NCBI GenBank assembly: GCA_037384645.1
Contig: JARRNT010000004.1
Location: 1 to 64,000, forward strand
Direction: 5' to 3'
DNA from: RI-92 sp037384645
GTDB taxonomy: Bacteria > Pseudomonadota > Gammaproteobacteria > UBA6429 > Thiohalophilaceae
DNA length: 64,000 nt
The notes below the pieces were generated by a model that saw only the letters and a program-made list of their open reading frames with translations, was not told the origin of the DNA and did no database searches. A program made the translations under genes and the position numbers. Each line of letters begins with the position of its first letter. Positions within the stretch are counted from its first letter, which is position 1. This document shows positions 43,773 through 51,998 of the stretch, one piece after another.

Positions 43773-45077
43773 ATGAGCGCTAAAGCCCTGGAGCATGGCA
43801 TCAACGCCTTTGTCGAGCAGATCGACCGACCGGTGGCGTCTTTTTTCAATAGCTGCGTACATTGTGGGATGTGCGCTGATGCCTGCCTGTTCTACACCGA
43901 GACCGGCGATCCGAAGTACACACCGATCCACAAACTCGAGCCCATGCGCAAGGTGTGGAAACAGAAGTTCACCTTCTGGGGCAAACTCATGTACAAACTC
44001 GGGCTAAGCAAACCGGTAACCGAGGCAGAACTCGAAGAGTGGGAACCGCTGGTCTACGACAGCTGCACCTTGTGCGGTCGCTGCTCACTGGTGTGCCCGG
44101 TTGGTAACGATATCACCTACATGATCCGTAAGGCGCGCGAAGGCATGGTTGCCGCCGGCCACGCACCTGACGGCTTAAAGGGCGCCACCATCCGCGCCGT
44201 GGAGATCGGCAGCCCCATGGGGGTCACGTGGAAAACGGTGCAGGCACAAATCAAGCATACCCAGGAAGACACCGGCCTGCAGATCCCCGTTGATCAGAAA
44301 GGTGCCGACTACATGGTCATCATGTCCTCCATGGAGATCGTGAATTTCCCGGAATACCTTGGCTCCCTCGCACGCATCTTCAAGGAGGCCGGGATCAGCT
44401 GGACAATATGTTCCGACGCCACCGAGGCCACCAACAGCGGTATCCAGATCGGGTCTTCGGACATCGCCGCCCAGCTGGTCCAGCGCATCGTCGATGGTGC
44501 GGAGAAGCTCGGCGTCAAATACGTCATCAGCCCCGAGTGCGGACATGCCTACACCGCGATCCGCTGGGAGGGGCCTAACCTGATCGGTCGGCCCTATCCT
44601 TTCGAGGTGATCCATATCCTTGAACTCCTCGATCAACTGCGCGAACAGGGCCGTCTTCGCACGGAAGGCACCGAGACAGCCAGGATGTCCTTCCACGACC
44701 CGTGCCAACTGGTTCGTCGCGGCGGCCTGGTCGAACAACCACGCCAGCTGCTGAAGATGGTGGCGAGCAATTACGTCGACATGCCCGATCCCGGCATCTG
44801 GAACTGGTGCTGCGGTGGTGGCGGCGGCGTCAGTGCCAACGATCGCGCCGACGCTTTACAGCTGAGAGTGTTCAGTCGCAAAAAGTCGCAGCTTGATACT
44901 GCGCGGGTAGAGACGCTCGTAACCTGTTGCGCCAACTGTCGGATCGTGCTCGAAGATGGTCTTGAGCATTACCAGATGGCGATACCGGTCGTGGGCCTGA
45001 CCGAGACACTGGCCAAGCACCTGGTCACCACGCCGCAAGAGACGGCGAAGACAGATACGGAGCAAGGAGAAGGATGA
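43773..45077 (+). CDS. isp2: Isp2-type iron-sulfur protein (HdrD/DsrK-like)
   Basis: A 434-aa protein. Two [4Fe-4S] motifs are in the N-terminal half: CVHCGMCADACLFY and CTLCGRCSLVCPVGND. Two CCG domains follow: the first is represented by HDPCQLVRRGG and WNWCCGGGGGVSAND, the second by LVTCCANCRIVLEDG. This is the layout of heterodisulfide-reductase HdrD and DsrK. With Isp1 it makes a membrane electron-transfer module on the cytoplasmic face. Whether it reduces a disulfide or only relays electrons is not known. A GGGAGG ribosome site precedes the ATG. Confidence 0.92.
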   Translation: MSAKALEHGINAFVEQIDRPVASFFNSCVHCGMCADACLFYTETGDPKYTPIHKLEPMRKVWKQKFTFWGKLMYKLGLSKPVTEAELEEWEPLVYDSCTLCGRCSLVCPVGNDITYMIRKAREGMVAAGHAPDGLKGATIRAVEIGSPMGVTWKTVQAQIKHTQEDTGLQIPVDQKGADYMVIMSSMEIVNFPEYLGSLARIFKEAGISWTICSDATEATNSGIQIGSSDIAAQLVQRIVDGAEKLGVKYVISPECGHAYTAIRWEGPNLIGRPYPFEVIHILELLDQLREQGRLRTEGTETARMSFHDPCQLVRRGGLVEQPRQLLKMVASNYVDMPDPGIWNWCCGGGGGVSANDRADALQLRVFSRKKSQLDTARVETLVTCCANCRIVLEDGLEHYQMAIPVVGLTETLAKHLVTTPQETAKTDTEQGEG

Positions 45078-45078
45078 C

Positions 45079-45531
45079 ATGAGCATTCACAATGACAGCG
45101 AATTCAAGTCCGCGCTTGACCAGCTCCCGGTGGCAGAACAACGCAAGCTTGCCGCACGTTTCGCGCAGAGCGTCTCACCACTGTGCAAGGATTCGCGCGT
45201 GGCCGCCGCGATCGAAGCAGGACTGCAGTCCGTCACCGGCGATGACAAGCTGACGCCGATCTATAACGCGGTTCGCGGCGTCTGCGTGGAAAGCTATACC
45301 GAGTGCGGCCACATGGCGGACTGGGCGAACCAGGCCGGCCATTTCGTCGCCGAAGCAGCGGCCGCGTGCGTGATGCCGGAGGTTGCGCTGCATGGTGCGA
45401 ACCCGGCATGGGACGCTGCCATGCGCGCCCGCATGGCACGCACCTGTGCTTCCATTGCAGATGGAAGTGGCACGGAGACCTCCGAGGCAAAGAACCAGTA
45501 CCACCTTCTCGACGAGTATTTGAATGCATAG
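45079..45531 (+). CDS. Unrecognised 150-aa protein between isp2 and hynL
   Basis: A soluble-looking, mostly helical protein starting MSIHNDSEFKSALDQLPVAE. It has no signal peptide or membrane segment. Four cysteines stand out (VSPLCKDSR, GVCVESYTECGH, AACVM, RTCASIADG), two close together, so a metal or redox site is possible. It begins 1 bp after the isp2 stop with AAGGAGAAGG upstream, so it belongs to the operon. I do not recognise a family. Its position in a hydrogenase structural operon suggests a role in assembly or electron transfer (inference). Confidence 0.75.
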   Translation: MSIHNDSEFKSALDQLPVAEQRKLAARFAQSVSPLCKDSRVAAAIEAGLQSVTGDDKLTPIYNAVRGVCVESYTECGHMADWANQAGHFVAEAAAACVMPEVALHGANPAWDAAMRARMARTCASIADGSGTETSEAKNQYHLLDEYLNA

Positions 45532-45570
45532 TTTCGCCAACAGGCTAAACAACAATATCGAGGAACGCCA

Positions 45571-47343
45571 ATGGCAACAGAAAGAGTTGTAGTTGATCCC
45601 ATCACCCGTATTGAGGGCCATCTGCGCATCGAGGCGCAGACGGACGGCAGCACCATTACCGAGGCCTACTCCTCCGGCACCATGGTGCGCGGCATCGAGA
45701 TCATTTTGCGCGGACGCGATCCACGCGACGCCTGGGCCTTCGCCCAGCGCATCTGCGGCGTGTGCACCCTGGTGCACGGCATCGCTTCGGTGCGCGCGGT
45801 AGAAAACGCATTGGACTACACCATTCCACCCAACGCCCAGCTTATTCGTAACCTGATGATCGCCGCCCAGTACGTGCACGACCACGTCATGCACTTCTAC
45901 CACCTGCACGCCCTGGACTGGGTGGACGTGGTCTCGGCCCTGAAGGCCGATCCCCAGGCCACCTCGACACTGGCGCAACAGGTCAGCCCCGCCTGGCCCA
46001 AGTCATCCCCCGGCTACTTCGCTGACATGCGCAAGAAACTCAAGGACTTTGTTGAATCCGGCCAGTTGGGCATCTTCACCAACGGCTACTGGGGCCATCC
46101 GGCCTACAAGCTGCCACCGGAAGCCAACCTCATGGCCGTGGCCCATTACCTGGAGGCCCTGGCCTGGCAACGGGAAGTCGCCAAGCTGCACACGATCTTC
46201 GGCGGCAAGAACCCCCATCCCAACTTCCTGGTCGGTGGCGTGCCCTCGGCTATCAGCATTCAACCGGGGCAGGCGGGACAGGGCAATGGTCCACACTACC
46301 GCGGCGGTTTCGGCGGTACGGCCCTGAACCAGACCGGCCTGGAAACCGTCAAGAACATCATCGCCAGGATGCGTACCTTCGTCGACCAGGTGTACGTACC
46401 CGATACCCTCGCCATCGCCGGTTTCTATAAAGAGTGGGCCAGCATCGGCGAAGGCGTGGGCAACTTCCTCACCTACGGTGACTTCCCTGCCGACGGCACC
46501 AGTGACATATCCAAGCTGCTGGTTCCCCGCGGCGCCATCGTCGGCCGCAACCTGAACGATATCCAGGAAGTGGATCTGAATGCCGACGATCAGATCCAGG
46601 AATCCATCGCTCATTCCTGGTACGACTACAGCGAAGGCAAAAAGGCGGCGCTGCATCCGTACAAGGGCGAAACCAATCTCAACTACACCGGGCCCAAGCC
46701 ACCCTACGATCAACTCAACGTGGAAGAGTCCTATTCCTGGCTCAAGTCACCGCGCTGGAAGGGCAAGGTCATGGAAGTGGGCCCGCTGGCCCGTGTGCTC
46801 ATGCTTTATGCCACCGGCAACAGCGAAGCGAAGGAGCTGGTGGACATGACCCTGAAGACCCTGGACGTACCCATCACGGCACTGTATTCCACCCTCGGCC
46901 GGACCGCCGCCCGCACCCTGGAGACCAAGATCTTCGCCGACGCCATGCAGGGCTGGTACGACCACCTGGTGGCCAACATCAAAGCCGGCGATGTGCGCAC
47001 CTTCAACGAAGCAAAGTGGGAACCATCCACCTGGCCGAAGACGGCGCAGGGCGTGGGTTACATGGAAGCCCCCCGCGGCGCCCTGGCCCACTGGATCGTG
47101 ATCAAGGACGGCAAGATCGACAACTACCAGGCCGTGGTGCCCAGCACCTGGAACGCCGGTCCCCGTGATGCCCAGGGCCAGCCCGGCCCCTATGAAGCCG
47201 GGCTCAAGGGCACGAACCTGTACGATCCCAAACAACCCATCGAGATCCTGCGCACTATTCACAGCTTCGACCCCTGCATTGCCTGCGCCGTGCACGTCAC
47301 CGATCCGGAAGGGGACGAGCTGGTGAAGGTGAAAGTGGTTTGA
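45571..47343 (+). CDS. hynL: [NiFe]-hydrogenase large subunit, group 1 Isp-type
   Basis: A 590-aa catalytic subunit. The L1 motif FAQRICGVCTLVHG holds C62 and C65; the L2 motif DPCIACAVH holds C569, C572 and H575. Fifteen residues (VTDPEGDELVKVKVV) follow the His and should be removed by the maturation protease at 41039. The N-terminal VVVDPITRIEGHLRIEA is typical of membrane-associated uptake enzymes. It would be co-exported with the Tat-tagged small subunit. Last gene of the operon; a REP-like hairpin follows. Confidence 0.95.
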   Translation: MATERVVVDPITRIEGHLRIEAQTDGSTITEAYSSGTMVRGIEIILRGRDPRDAWAFAQRICGVCTLVHGIASVRAVENALDYTIPPNAQLIRNLMIAAQYVHDHVMHFYHLHALDWVDVVSALKADPQATSTLAQQVSPAWPKSSPGYFADMRKKLKDFVESGQLGIFTNGYWGHPAYKLPPEANLMAVAHYLEALAWQREVAKLHTIFGGKNPHPNFLVGGVPSAISIQPGQAGQGNGPHYRGGFGGTALNQTGLETVKNIIARMRTFVDQVYVPDTLAIAGFYKEWASIGEGVGNFLTYGDFPADGTSDISKLLVPRGAIVGRNLNDIQEVDLNADDQIQESIAHSWYDYSEGKKAALHPYKGETNLNYTGPKPPYDQLNVEESYSWLKSPRWKGKVMEVGPLARVLMLYATGNSEAKELVDMTLKTLDVPITALYSTLGRTAARTLETKIFADAMQGWYDHLVANIKAGDVRTFNEAKWEPSTWPKTAQGVGYMEAPRGALAHWIVIKDGKIDNYQAVVPSTWNAGPRDAQGQPGPYEAGLKGTNLYDPKQPIEILRTIHSFDPCIACAVHVTDPEGDELVKVKVV

Positions 47344-47393
47344 GGACAACGGCCGCGGCGTTCGACTGCATCGTTCCCCTCACCCCAACCAAT

Positions 47394-47415
47394 CCCTCTC
47401 CCGACCAGGAGAGGG
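47394..47415. terminator. Hairpin after the hynL gene
   Basis: CCCTCTCC and GGAGAGGG are perfect 8-bp arms around CGACCA, followed by TT only. It sits in the 129-bp gap before the antiporter gene. It resembles the widespread CCCTCTCCC-type intergenic repeats and may also end transcription. Confidence 0.45.
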
Positions 47416-47472
47416 TTAGCGTAAGGAGCGTTATACTATTTATATAACAATCGCCGGGATTCACACGCGCCC

Positions 47473-48852
47473 ATGAACTTCCACCACGACGTCATCGCCC
47501 CCGTCATCCTCGGCGTCACCGGCATCCTGTTTTTCGCGGTCATCGGTCGCTACACCGCTCGCCGCCTGGGCCAGCCTTCTGTGCTGGGCGAAGTCATCAT
47601 GGGCATCATCATCGGCAATGTTGGTTACCTGCTGGGTAACGAACTCATTCAGGTGTTACGCGAGGGCACCGCCGTGTTCGACATGGTGGACCGCATGCTC
47701 AGTGGCGCGACTCTCGCCCAGGCCGGCCAGGCCACCCTGGCGGCAGCCAACGCCGGTTCCGTGCTGCATATCCTCGCCGGCCCCCACGGCGCTGACTATC
47801 TCAAGGTCGCGCAGACCGTGGACACCTTCTCCCGCTACGGCGTCATCTTCATGTTGTTCCTGGTTGGCCTGGAAACCAGCCTGCACGAACTGCGGCGTTC
47901 CGGCCGCGAGGCCCTGCAGGTTTCCCTCATCGGCGTACTCGTGCCCTTCGTCCTGGGGATGGTCGTGACCCGCGCCTTCCTGCCCAACCTGAGCCTGAGC
48001 GAAGACCTGTTTGTCGCTGCCACCCTGGTGGCCACCAGCGTCGGTATCACTGCCCGCGTGCTCCAGGACCTGGGCCAGTTACGTTCACGACCGGCACTGG
48101 TCATTCTCGGTGCCGCCGTCATCGACGACGTGCTCGGTTTGATCATGCTGGCGGTGGTCACCGGTATCGTCATCTCCGGCAATGTCTCGTTAGCTGAAGT
48201 CGGCATCAGCATCGCGCTCTCCGCCGTGTTCTTCGCCGCCGCTTTCACCCTTGGCCCCTACTTCCTCAACTTCACCATCTGGCTGGTGCGCCACCTGGAC
48301 ATGGTGGAAGCGAAGATGTTCACCTCGTTTCTGTTCGTTATGGTGCTGGCCTGGCTCGCCAACCTGATCGGCCTGGCCACCATCGTCGGCGCCTTCACTG
48401 CCGGTGTGATCCTGCACGACGGTTACTTCCGTCACTGGGGCGACCAGGAACATCACCAGGTTTGCATCAAGGATCTGATCGCGCCACTGGAAACCATTCT
48501 GGTGCCGATCTTCTTCGTGCTCATGGGGATCCAGGTGAAGCTGGAGAGCTTTCTGCACTGGAATGTCCTCGCCGTGGCCCTGGGCCTGATCCTGGTGGCC
48601 ATCGTCGGCAAGCTGGTCGCGGGCCTGGGGGCCGCGCGCGCCAGCAATCGCATGGCGGTGGGCCTGGGCATGATGCCGCGCGGCGAGGTGGGACTGATCT
48701 TCGCTGCCCTGGGCAAGAGCCTGGGCGTACTCGGCAACGGACTGTTCTCGTCCATTGTAATGATGGTCGTAGTGACCACGCTGGTCACCCCACCCTTGCT
48801 CAAGTTATCTCTGGGTACGTCATCGCAGAAACGTGATTCCGAATCTTCATGA
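47473..48852 (+). CDS. Cation:proton antiporter (CPA2 family)
   Basis: A 459-aa membrane protein with about 12 helices, related to Kef/NapA/GerN antiporters but without an RCK domain. Typical stretches are RYTARRLGQPSVLGEVIMGI, FMLFLVGLETSLHELRRSGR, AATLVATSVGITARVLQDLG with the following VIDDVLGLIMLAVVTG (the DD pair that binds the ion), and AVGLGMMPRGEVGLIFAALG. The ion (Na+ or K+) cannot be assigned. It follows the hydrogenase operon in the same direction but with its own ribosome site. Confidence 0.9.
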   Translation: MNFHHDVIAPVILGVTGILFFAVIGRYTARRLGQPSVLGEVIMGIIIGNVGYLLGNELIQVLREGTAVFDMVDRMLSGATLAQAGQATLAAANAGSVLHILAGPHGADYLKVAQTVDTFSRYGVIFMLFLVGLETSLHELRRSGREALQVSLIGVLVPFVLGMVVTRAFLPNLSLSEDLFVAATLVATSVGITARVLQDLGQLRSRPALVILGAAVIDDVLGLIMLAVVTGIVISGNVSLAEVGISIALSAVFFAAAFTLGPYFLNFTIWLVRHLDMVEAKMFTSFLFVMVLAWLANLIGLATIVGAFTAGVILHDGYFRHWGDQEHHQVCIKDLIAPLETILVPIFFVLMGIQVKLESFLHWNVLAVALGLILVAIVGKLVAGLGAARASNRMAVGLGMMPRGEVGLIFAALGKSLGVLGNGLFSSIVMMVVVTTLVTPPLLKLSLGTSSQKRDSESS

Positions 48853-48895
48853 CTCGAAGTAATCAACCAGCAGCGGCGAATTTCAACCCGGGCAA

Positions 48896-49171
48896 TTACT
48901 GATCGCCCTCCACCTGTCCTCTGGTGTATTCCAGACACTTGCTGATTTCGGCTTCATCAAACTGTTCGTTAGACTTCGCCCTGAGTTTCAGATAAATAAG
49001 GTTCTCGTCGTTTTCAATTTCCAGCGAACCTAACTTCGTGTATTCCTGAGTCGGGCACGAGCAGCGGCCCTCCTGGCATTCCTGAAATGCCTGCATCAGC
49101 TTTTGCTTATCATTGGCTTCGCTGATTTTAATATCCAAGCCGGATTCGTTTGATTCAATTCTGTATTTCAT
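48896..49171 (-). CDS. Small conserved-looking protein of unknown function
   Basis: A 91-aa soluble acidic protein. It has a clear ribosome site (AGGAGG, nine bases before the ATG). The middle carries a short Cys stretch, FQECQEGRCSCPTQEYTKLG, that could bind a metal; the surrounding sequence alternates strands and charged helices (LEIENDENLIYLKLRAKS, FDEAEISKCLEYTRGQ). No family is assigned. It is convergent with the antiporter and the last of a run of minus-strand genes. Confidence 0.7.
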   Translation of the reverse strand: MKYRIESNESGLDIKISEANDKQKLMQAFQECQEGRCSCPTQEYTKLGSLEIENDENLIYLKLRAKSNEQFDEAEISKCLEYTRGQVEGDQ

Positions 49172-49306
49172 TGTCCATACCTCCTGTATTGACGAGTGAT
49201 TTCCATTCTGCCTTCAAAGGTTTACGACAAAAACATATCACTCTCATTTGGCATTTAGCATCTTGATTAGTTCCTTTCTTCCTCCAGGTGCTGCTTTGCT
49301 GAGTTG

Positions 49307-49717
49307 TTATGTTTTCTCAAAATGTCCACAATCTTTACAGCGCAGACCATGTTGATAGAAAAACAGGGGAAAGCCCAGCAACAGGAAAACCACAAACGCC
49401 GGTTTCCTGCCCCTGGTATAGGGCTGCAGGTTTTTGCTGCCGCAGCGTGAACATCTGGTTTCGATGTCCTCACCAAACTGTTCCACAAGGAGATGGGAGT
49501 AGTCCTGGGACAATACCTCCCTAGCCTTGTCGACGTATTGTGCCGGCACCTGAAGCCGCACACCGCCCAGTGCATTGGAATACAGCCATTGCATATTGAT
49601 CGTATGTTCGTCGGCAATAAACGCAGGTATGCCGGCAGCATCAAGATTCGCCCTGGCAACATGTGCTTCGTGGGGGAATGAATAAGAAGCAATGGTTATC
49701 AAGTCAGCTTCATTCAT
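49307..49717 (-). CDS. DUF2007-like protein with zinc ribbon and membrane segment
   Basis: A 136-aa protein. The N-terminal domain (DLITIASYSFPHEAHVARAN, LDAAGIPAFIADEHT, GGVRLQVPAQYVDKAREVL) is the DUF2007 signal-transducing-protein fold. The C-terminal part has CSRCGSKNL and LRCKDCGHFEK, a split zinc ribbon, around a hydrophobic segment FVVFLLLGFPLFFY. Function unknown. It stands alone; the 135 bp after it show no convincing attC-like site, although its TAA is followed by CAACTC. Confidence 0.85.
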   Translation of the reverse strand: MNEADLITIASYSFPHEAHVARANLDAAGIPAFIADEHTINMQWLYSNALGGVRLQVPAQYVDKAREVLSQDYSHLLVEQFGEDIETRCSRCGSKNLQPYTRGRKPAFVVFLLLGFPLFFYQHGLRCKDCGHFEKT

Positions 49718-49776
49718 TTGCCTGGCTCATCGGGTTAAAATGCGCCCTAATTCGGATAAGCATTTTGACAGGCGAT

Positions 49777-50046
49777 TCACAACGAAAACATGGCTTCCAG
49801 GTCATGTTTTGAATAGGCCCGAAAAGCCAGCATGGTATTCGTGTGGGTCACACTATCTATTTTCACCAGGTGGTTAGTGACCAGCTCCGAGAGATCGTCA
49901 TTGCTGCTAACCCGGGCAATGGCCACCAGGTCATAACCGCCCGTCACGGAATAGACTTCTGAAATACCCGGAATACTGGCAATCTGTTCAGCCGTCTCGT
50001 TGATTTTCTTTCTTTCAACGTTCAATAGAATTATCGATGTAATCAT
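49777..50046 (-). CDS. Stand-alone Lrp/AsnC ligand-binding (RAM) domain protein
   Basis: An 89-aa protein made only of the RAM domain: ITSIILLNVERKKINETAEQ, ISEVYSVTGGYDLVAIARV, HTNTMLAFRAYSKHDLEAM. The helix-turn-helix half is absent. Such small RAM proteins form beta-alpha-beta oligomers and may bind amino acids or associate with full-length Lrp proteins. Length is normal for stand-alone members, so it is probably not truncated. No obvious operon partner. Confidence 0.87.
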   Translation of the reverse strand: MITSIILLNVERKKINETAEQIASIPGISEVYSVTGGYDLVAIARVSSNDDLSELVTNHLVKIDSVTHTNTMLAFRAYSKHDLEAMFSL

Positions 50047-50125
50047 GTGTAATACTCCTATCTGTCAAGAGCAAGTATTCTGCGCCTGTAATCCGGCAAG
50101 CGTCATCGAAATCGAAATGTCGCGG

Positions 50126-50893
50126 TTAGACCTTCAGCACCCTTTTCCACGCTGTTCTCAGTGTGCCACTGACATTTTTTTCTATATTTTCGCCATGTGC
50201 GAGTATAACCCTTTCCGCATCCCAACCAAGTATCTGCTCGAGTGCATTTTTCACGATTTTTTTGTTACCCCAGCCCATTTGATATTCCGGCGCAGCCTTT
50301 GGCTGGTTCCACATTTTAAATATCCATTTCCACCAGAATTGCAGTAACAGGCCCGCCTTATGCCGATAGTCATCGCCGATATTTTCCAGCAAATCCACGA
50401 GAATGAGCGTTTTCGAAGGCCGGTGAAAAAAAGCCACCTCCCAGATAAACCGGGTTCCCTGTATGAGCACCTGCTCCAGATCGCCACCCCATCTCGGGTC
50501 CGGCCTGTTCGCTAAAATCCAGTCAAATTTTATATCAGGCCGTTTTCGTTCCAGGCCCGGACACAGGAATGTTTCTGCATGAGGATAGTGCTGCTGGAAG
50601 TCAGTAACAAATAAATGATGATATGAGCCGGGCGCAATGATGTACTTTACCTCACCCAGCGGGTCGATCTCGCTTTTTATCGCCTCATTGATTTTACAGG
50701 GGTCGTGAACGAGCAATTCGCCATTATGCAGCCTTATGATTGTCGTACGCGCAAACAAATCCAGCCCACCAAACCTGACAGGATATTCTAATAACCATAT
50801 CTGGTCTTTGACATATTCACTGAGGTGCTGCAATGGGTGCCAGTTTGTGGCGGTCCTGACTGGCTTGTCAGGTAGCCTCACTTTGCATCCCAC
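50126..50893 (-). CDS. DUF4336 (metallo-beta-lactamase-like) protein
   Basis: A 255-aa protein of the DUF4336 type. It has a metallo-hydrolase-like strand pattern: ARTTIIRLHNGELLVHDPCK, VKYIIAPGSYHHLFVTDFQQ with the His pair, and HYPHAETFLCPGLERKRPD, then LILVDLLENIG and AERVILAHGENIE. The canonical HxHxDH motif is not complete, so catalysis is uncertain. The start lies 16 bp inside the end of the YciI-like gene, suggesting coupled translation. Confidence 0.85.
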   Translation of the reverse strand: MGCKVRLPDKPVRTATNWHPLQHLSEYVKDQIWLLEYPVRFGGLDLFARTTIIRLHNGELLVHDPCKINEAIKSEIDPLGEVKYIIAPGSYHHLFVTDFQQHYPHAETFLCPGLERKRPDIKFDWILANRPDPRWGGDLEQVLIQGTRFIWEVAFFHRPSKTLILVDLLENIGDDYRHKAGLLLQFWWKWIFKMWNQPKAAPEYQMGWGNKKIVKNALEQILGWDAERVILAHGENIEKNVSGTLRTAWKRVLKV

Positions 50894-51132
50894 TCATAAA
50901 CTGTGACAATCGATGACTTTGTCGTATGAACGGGATCCTTGAATGCCAGTACCTTTGCTTCTTCTATATTCGCAGCCCTGATCAGGTAAGCGCCACCAGA
51001 TTTATCGGTAAACGGCCCCGCAAGCTCGAGTTTTCCCTGCTGCCTAAGGTCGTCTAGAAATGCGTAGTGTGCATCGATCACAGCGGGATCAAACCGGGGT
51101 GTACGAAAAGTTGTGACAAGATATCGAAGCAT
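50878..51132 (-). CDS. YciI-family protein
   Basis: An 84-aa YciI-like protein with a ferredoxin-like fold: LRYLVTTFRTPRFDPAVIDA, HYAFLDDLRQQGKLELAGPF, TDKSGGAYLIRAANIEEAKV and FKDPVHTTKSSIVTVYEW. The conserved His of the family (DAHYAFL) and Asp are present. Function of most members is unknown. It starts 22 bp beyond attC-like site D and overlaps the DUF4336 gene, so the two may form one two-gene cassette. Confidence 0.88.
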   Translation of the reverse strand: MLRYLVTTFRTPRFDPAVIDAHYAFLDDLRQQGKLELAGPFTDKSGGAYLIRAANIEEAKVLAFKDPVHTTKSSIVTVYEWDAK

Positions 51133-51154
51133 TCATTTTCCTTTATGTGTTTGA

Positions 51155-51239
51155 GCCGAACGCCGGCATTAATCCGCCGCCCGACAGCAAACGAAACGAC
51201 GCACAGCTATTGGGGGTCAGGTTCATTACTATGTTAGCC
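51155..51239 (-). repeat. attC-like palindromic site D
   Basis: On the minus strand GGCTAAC (with the TAA stop of the upstream membrane-protein gene) opens and GTTCGGC closes an 85-bp element. GC-rich interior arms such as CGGGCGGCGG and GCCGGC are present. The closing box is identical to that of site C at 28546. Confidence 0.55.
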
Positions 51240-51911
51240 TCCAAGCCGTTTCGCCAGTTCCGTTGCCTTGGCCGCGGTCCTGGAGCCTGTTGCCTTCGCA
51301 ACCTCAATGAAGTTGAGTACCTCTTGCTTGTGAGCCTGAAGCGCGCGTAGAGAGAACTCGTTTAGCACGACGACGGTATTGTAGACGCCGTTCGAGTTGT
51401 CCTTGTTCTGGGTAGCGAACTTGACCAACGCCAGGACCACACCCGGTTCATTGCGCCACCCCTGGATGAGGTCTTGTGCCGCGCCAATACGTACTCGAGC
51501 ATCTTCAGAAAAGAGTTCACGAATTAGTGAGCTGACGCGTTGCTCTAGAGAACTCCTTGCAGCGGCTTTTACAGTATTATCTTCGTCAGACTGCGCAATG
51601 GTTCGCACGAGAATCGGGCCTTGTTCTGGAAGCGCAATCAACACAGCTTGGACAGCCAGTTTTCGCTCCTGGGGATTAGAGCTAGTTAGTGATTTCATCA
51701 TTGTGTTAATAAGACTCGCCTGTGCAATCTTTGTGTTGGCTTCGGCAATTAAGTGCGATTGCTCCGCCCGCCGGTCTTCGCTGCTTATCTCGGCTTGCTT
51801 TAGCCCCTGGGCGATGAAGTGGCCAGCGAGCGCGATGGCGGCTGGAACAAGAATCGTTGCTAGCGCTGTCAATCGATCCCAGGTGTCCTTTTTGTTTTGG
51901 GCGTCAGACAT
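51234..51911 (-). CDS. Membrane-anchored helical-repeat protein
   Basis: A 225-aa protein. After MSDAQNKKDTWDRLTAL there is a single membrane segment (ATILVPAAIALAGHFIAQGL), then a coiled helix (AEISSEDRRAEQSHLIAEAN) and HEAT-like helical pairs (SNPQERKLAVQAVLIALPEQ, EDARVRIGAAQDLIQGWRNE). No specific family is recognised. The stop codon lies in the first box of attC-like site D and the start is 16 bp after site E, the layout expected for an integron gene cassette. Base use is AT-richer than the hydrogenase genes. Confidence 0.75.
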   Translation of the reverse strand: MSDAQNKKDTWDRLTALATILVPAAIALAGHFIAQGLKQAEISSEDRRAEQSHLIAEANTKIAQASLINTMMKSLTSSNPQERKLAVQAVLIALPEQGPILVRTIAQSDEDNTVKAAARSSLEQRVSSLIRELFSEDARVRIGAAQDLIQGWRNEPGVVLALVKFATQNKDNSNGVYNTVVVLNEFSLRALQAHKQEVLNFIEVAKATGSRTAAKATELAKRLGG

Positions 51912-51926
51912 TCTGCTTCTCCTGGA

Positions 51927-51998
51927 GGCTAACGTCCCGCATATACGGCCGAACGATAGCGAGGTCCGATCCCGCGCTTTTTGCGGGCGATAAGGCAC
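51927..51998 (-). repeat. attC-like palindromic site E (degenerate)
   Basis: On the minus strand the element closes with GTTAGCC and has arms CCCGCA/TGCGGG. The expected opening box is degenerate (GCCTTATC). The interior shares GGAC-CTCGCTA-type sequence with site C. Next gene starts 16 bp beyond it. Confidence 0.4.

Noticed and set aside
49172..49306. attC-like site after the DUF2007-like gene (ACATAACAACTC)
   Set aside because: An opening TAAC is present but no complementary closing box or GC-rich palindrome follows.
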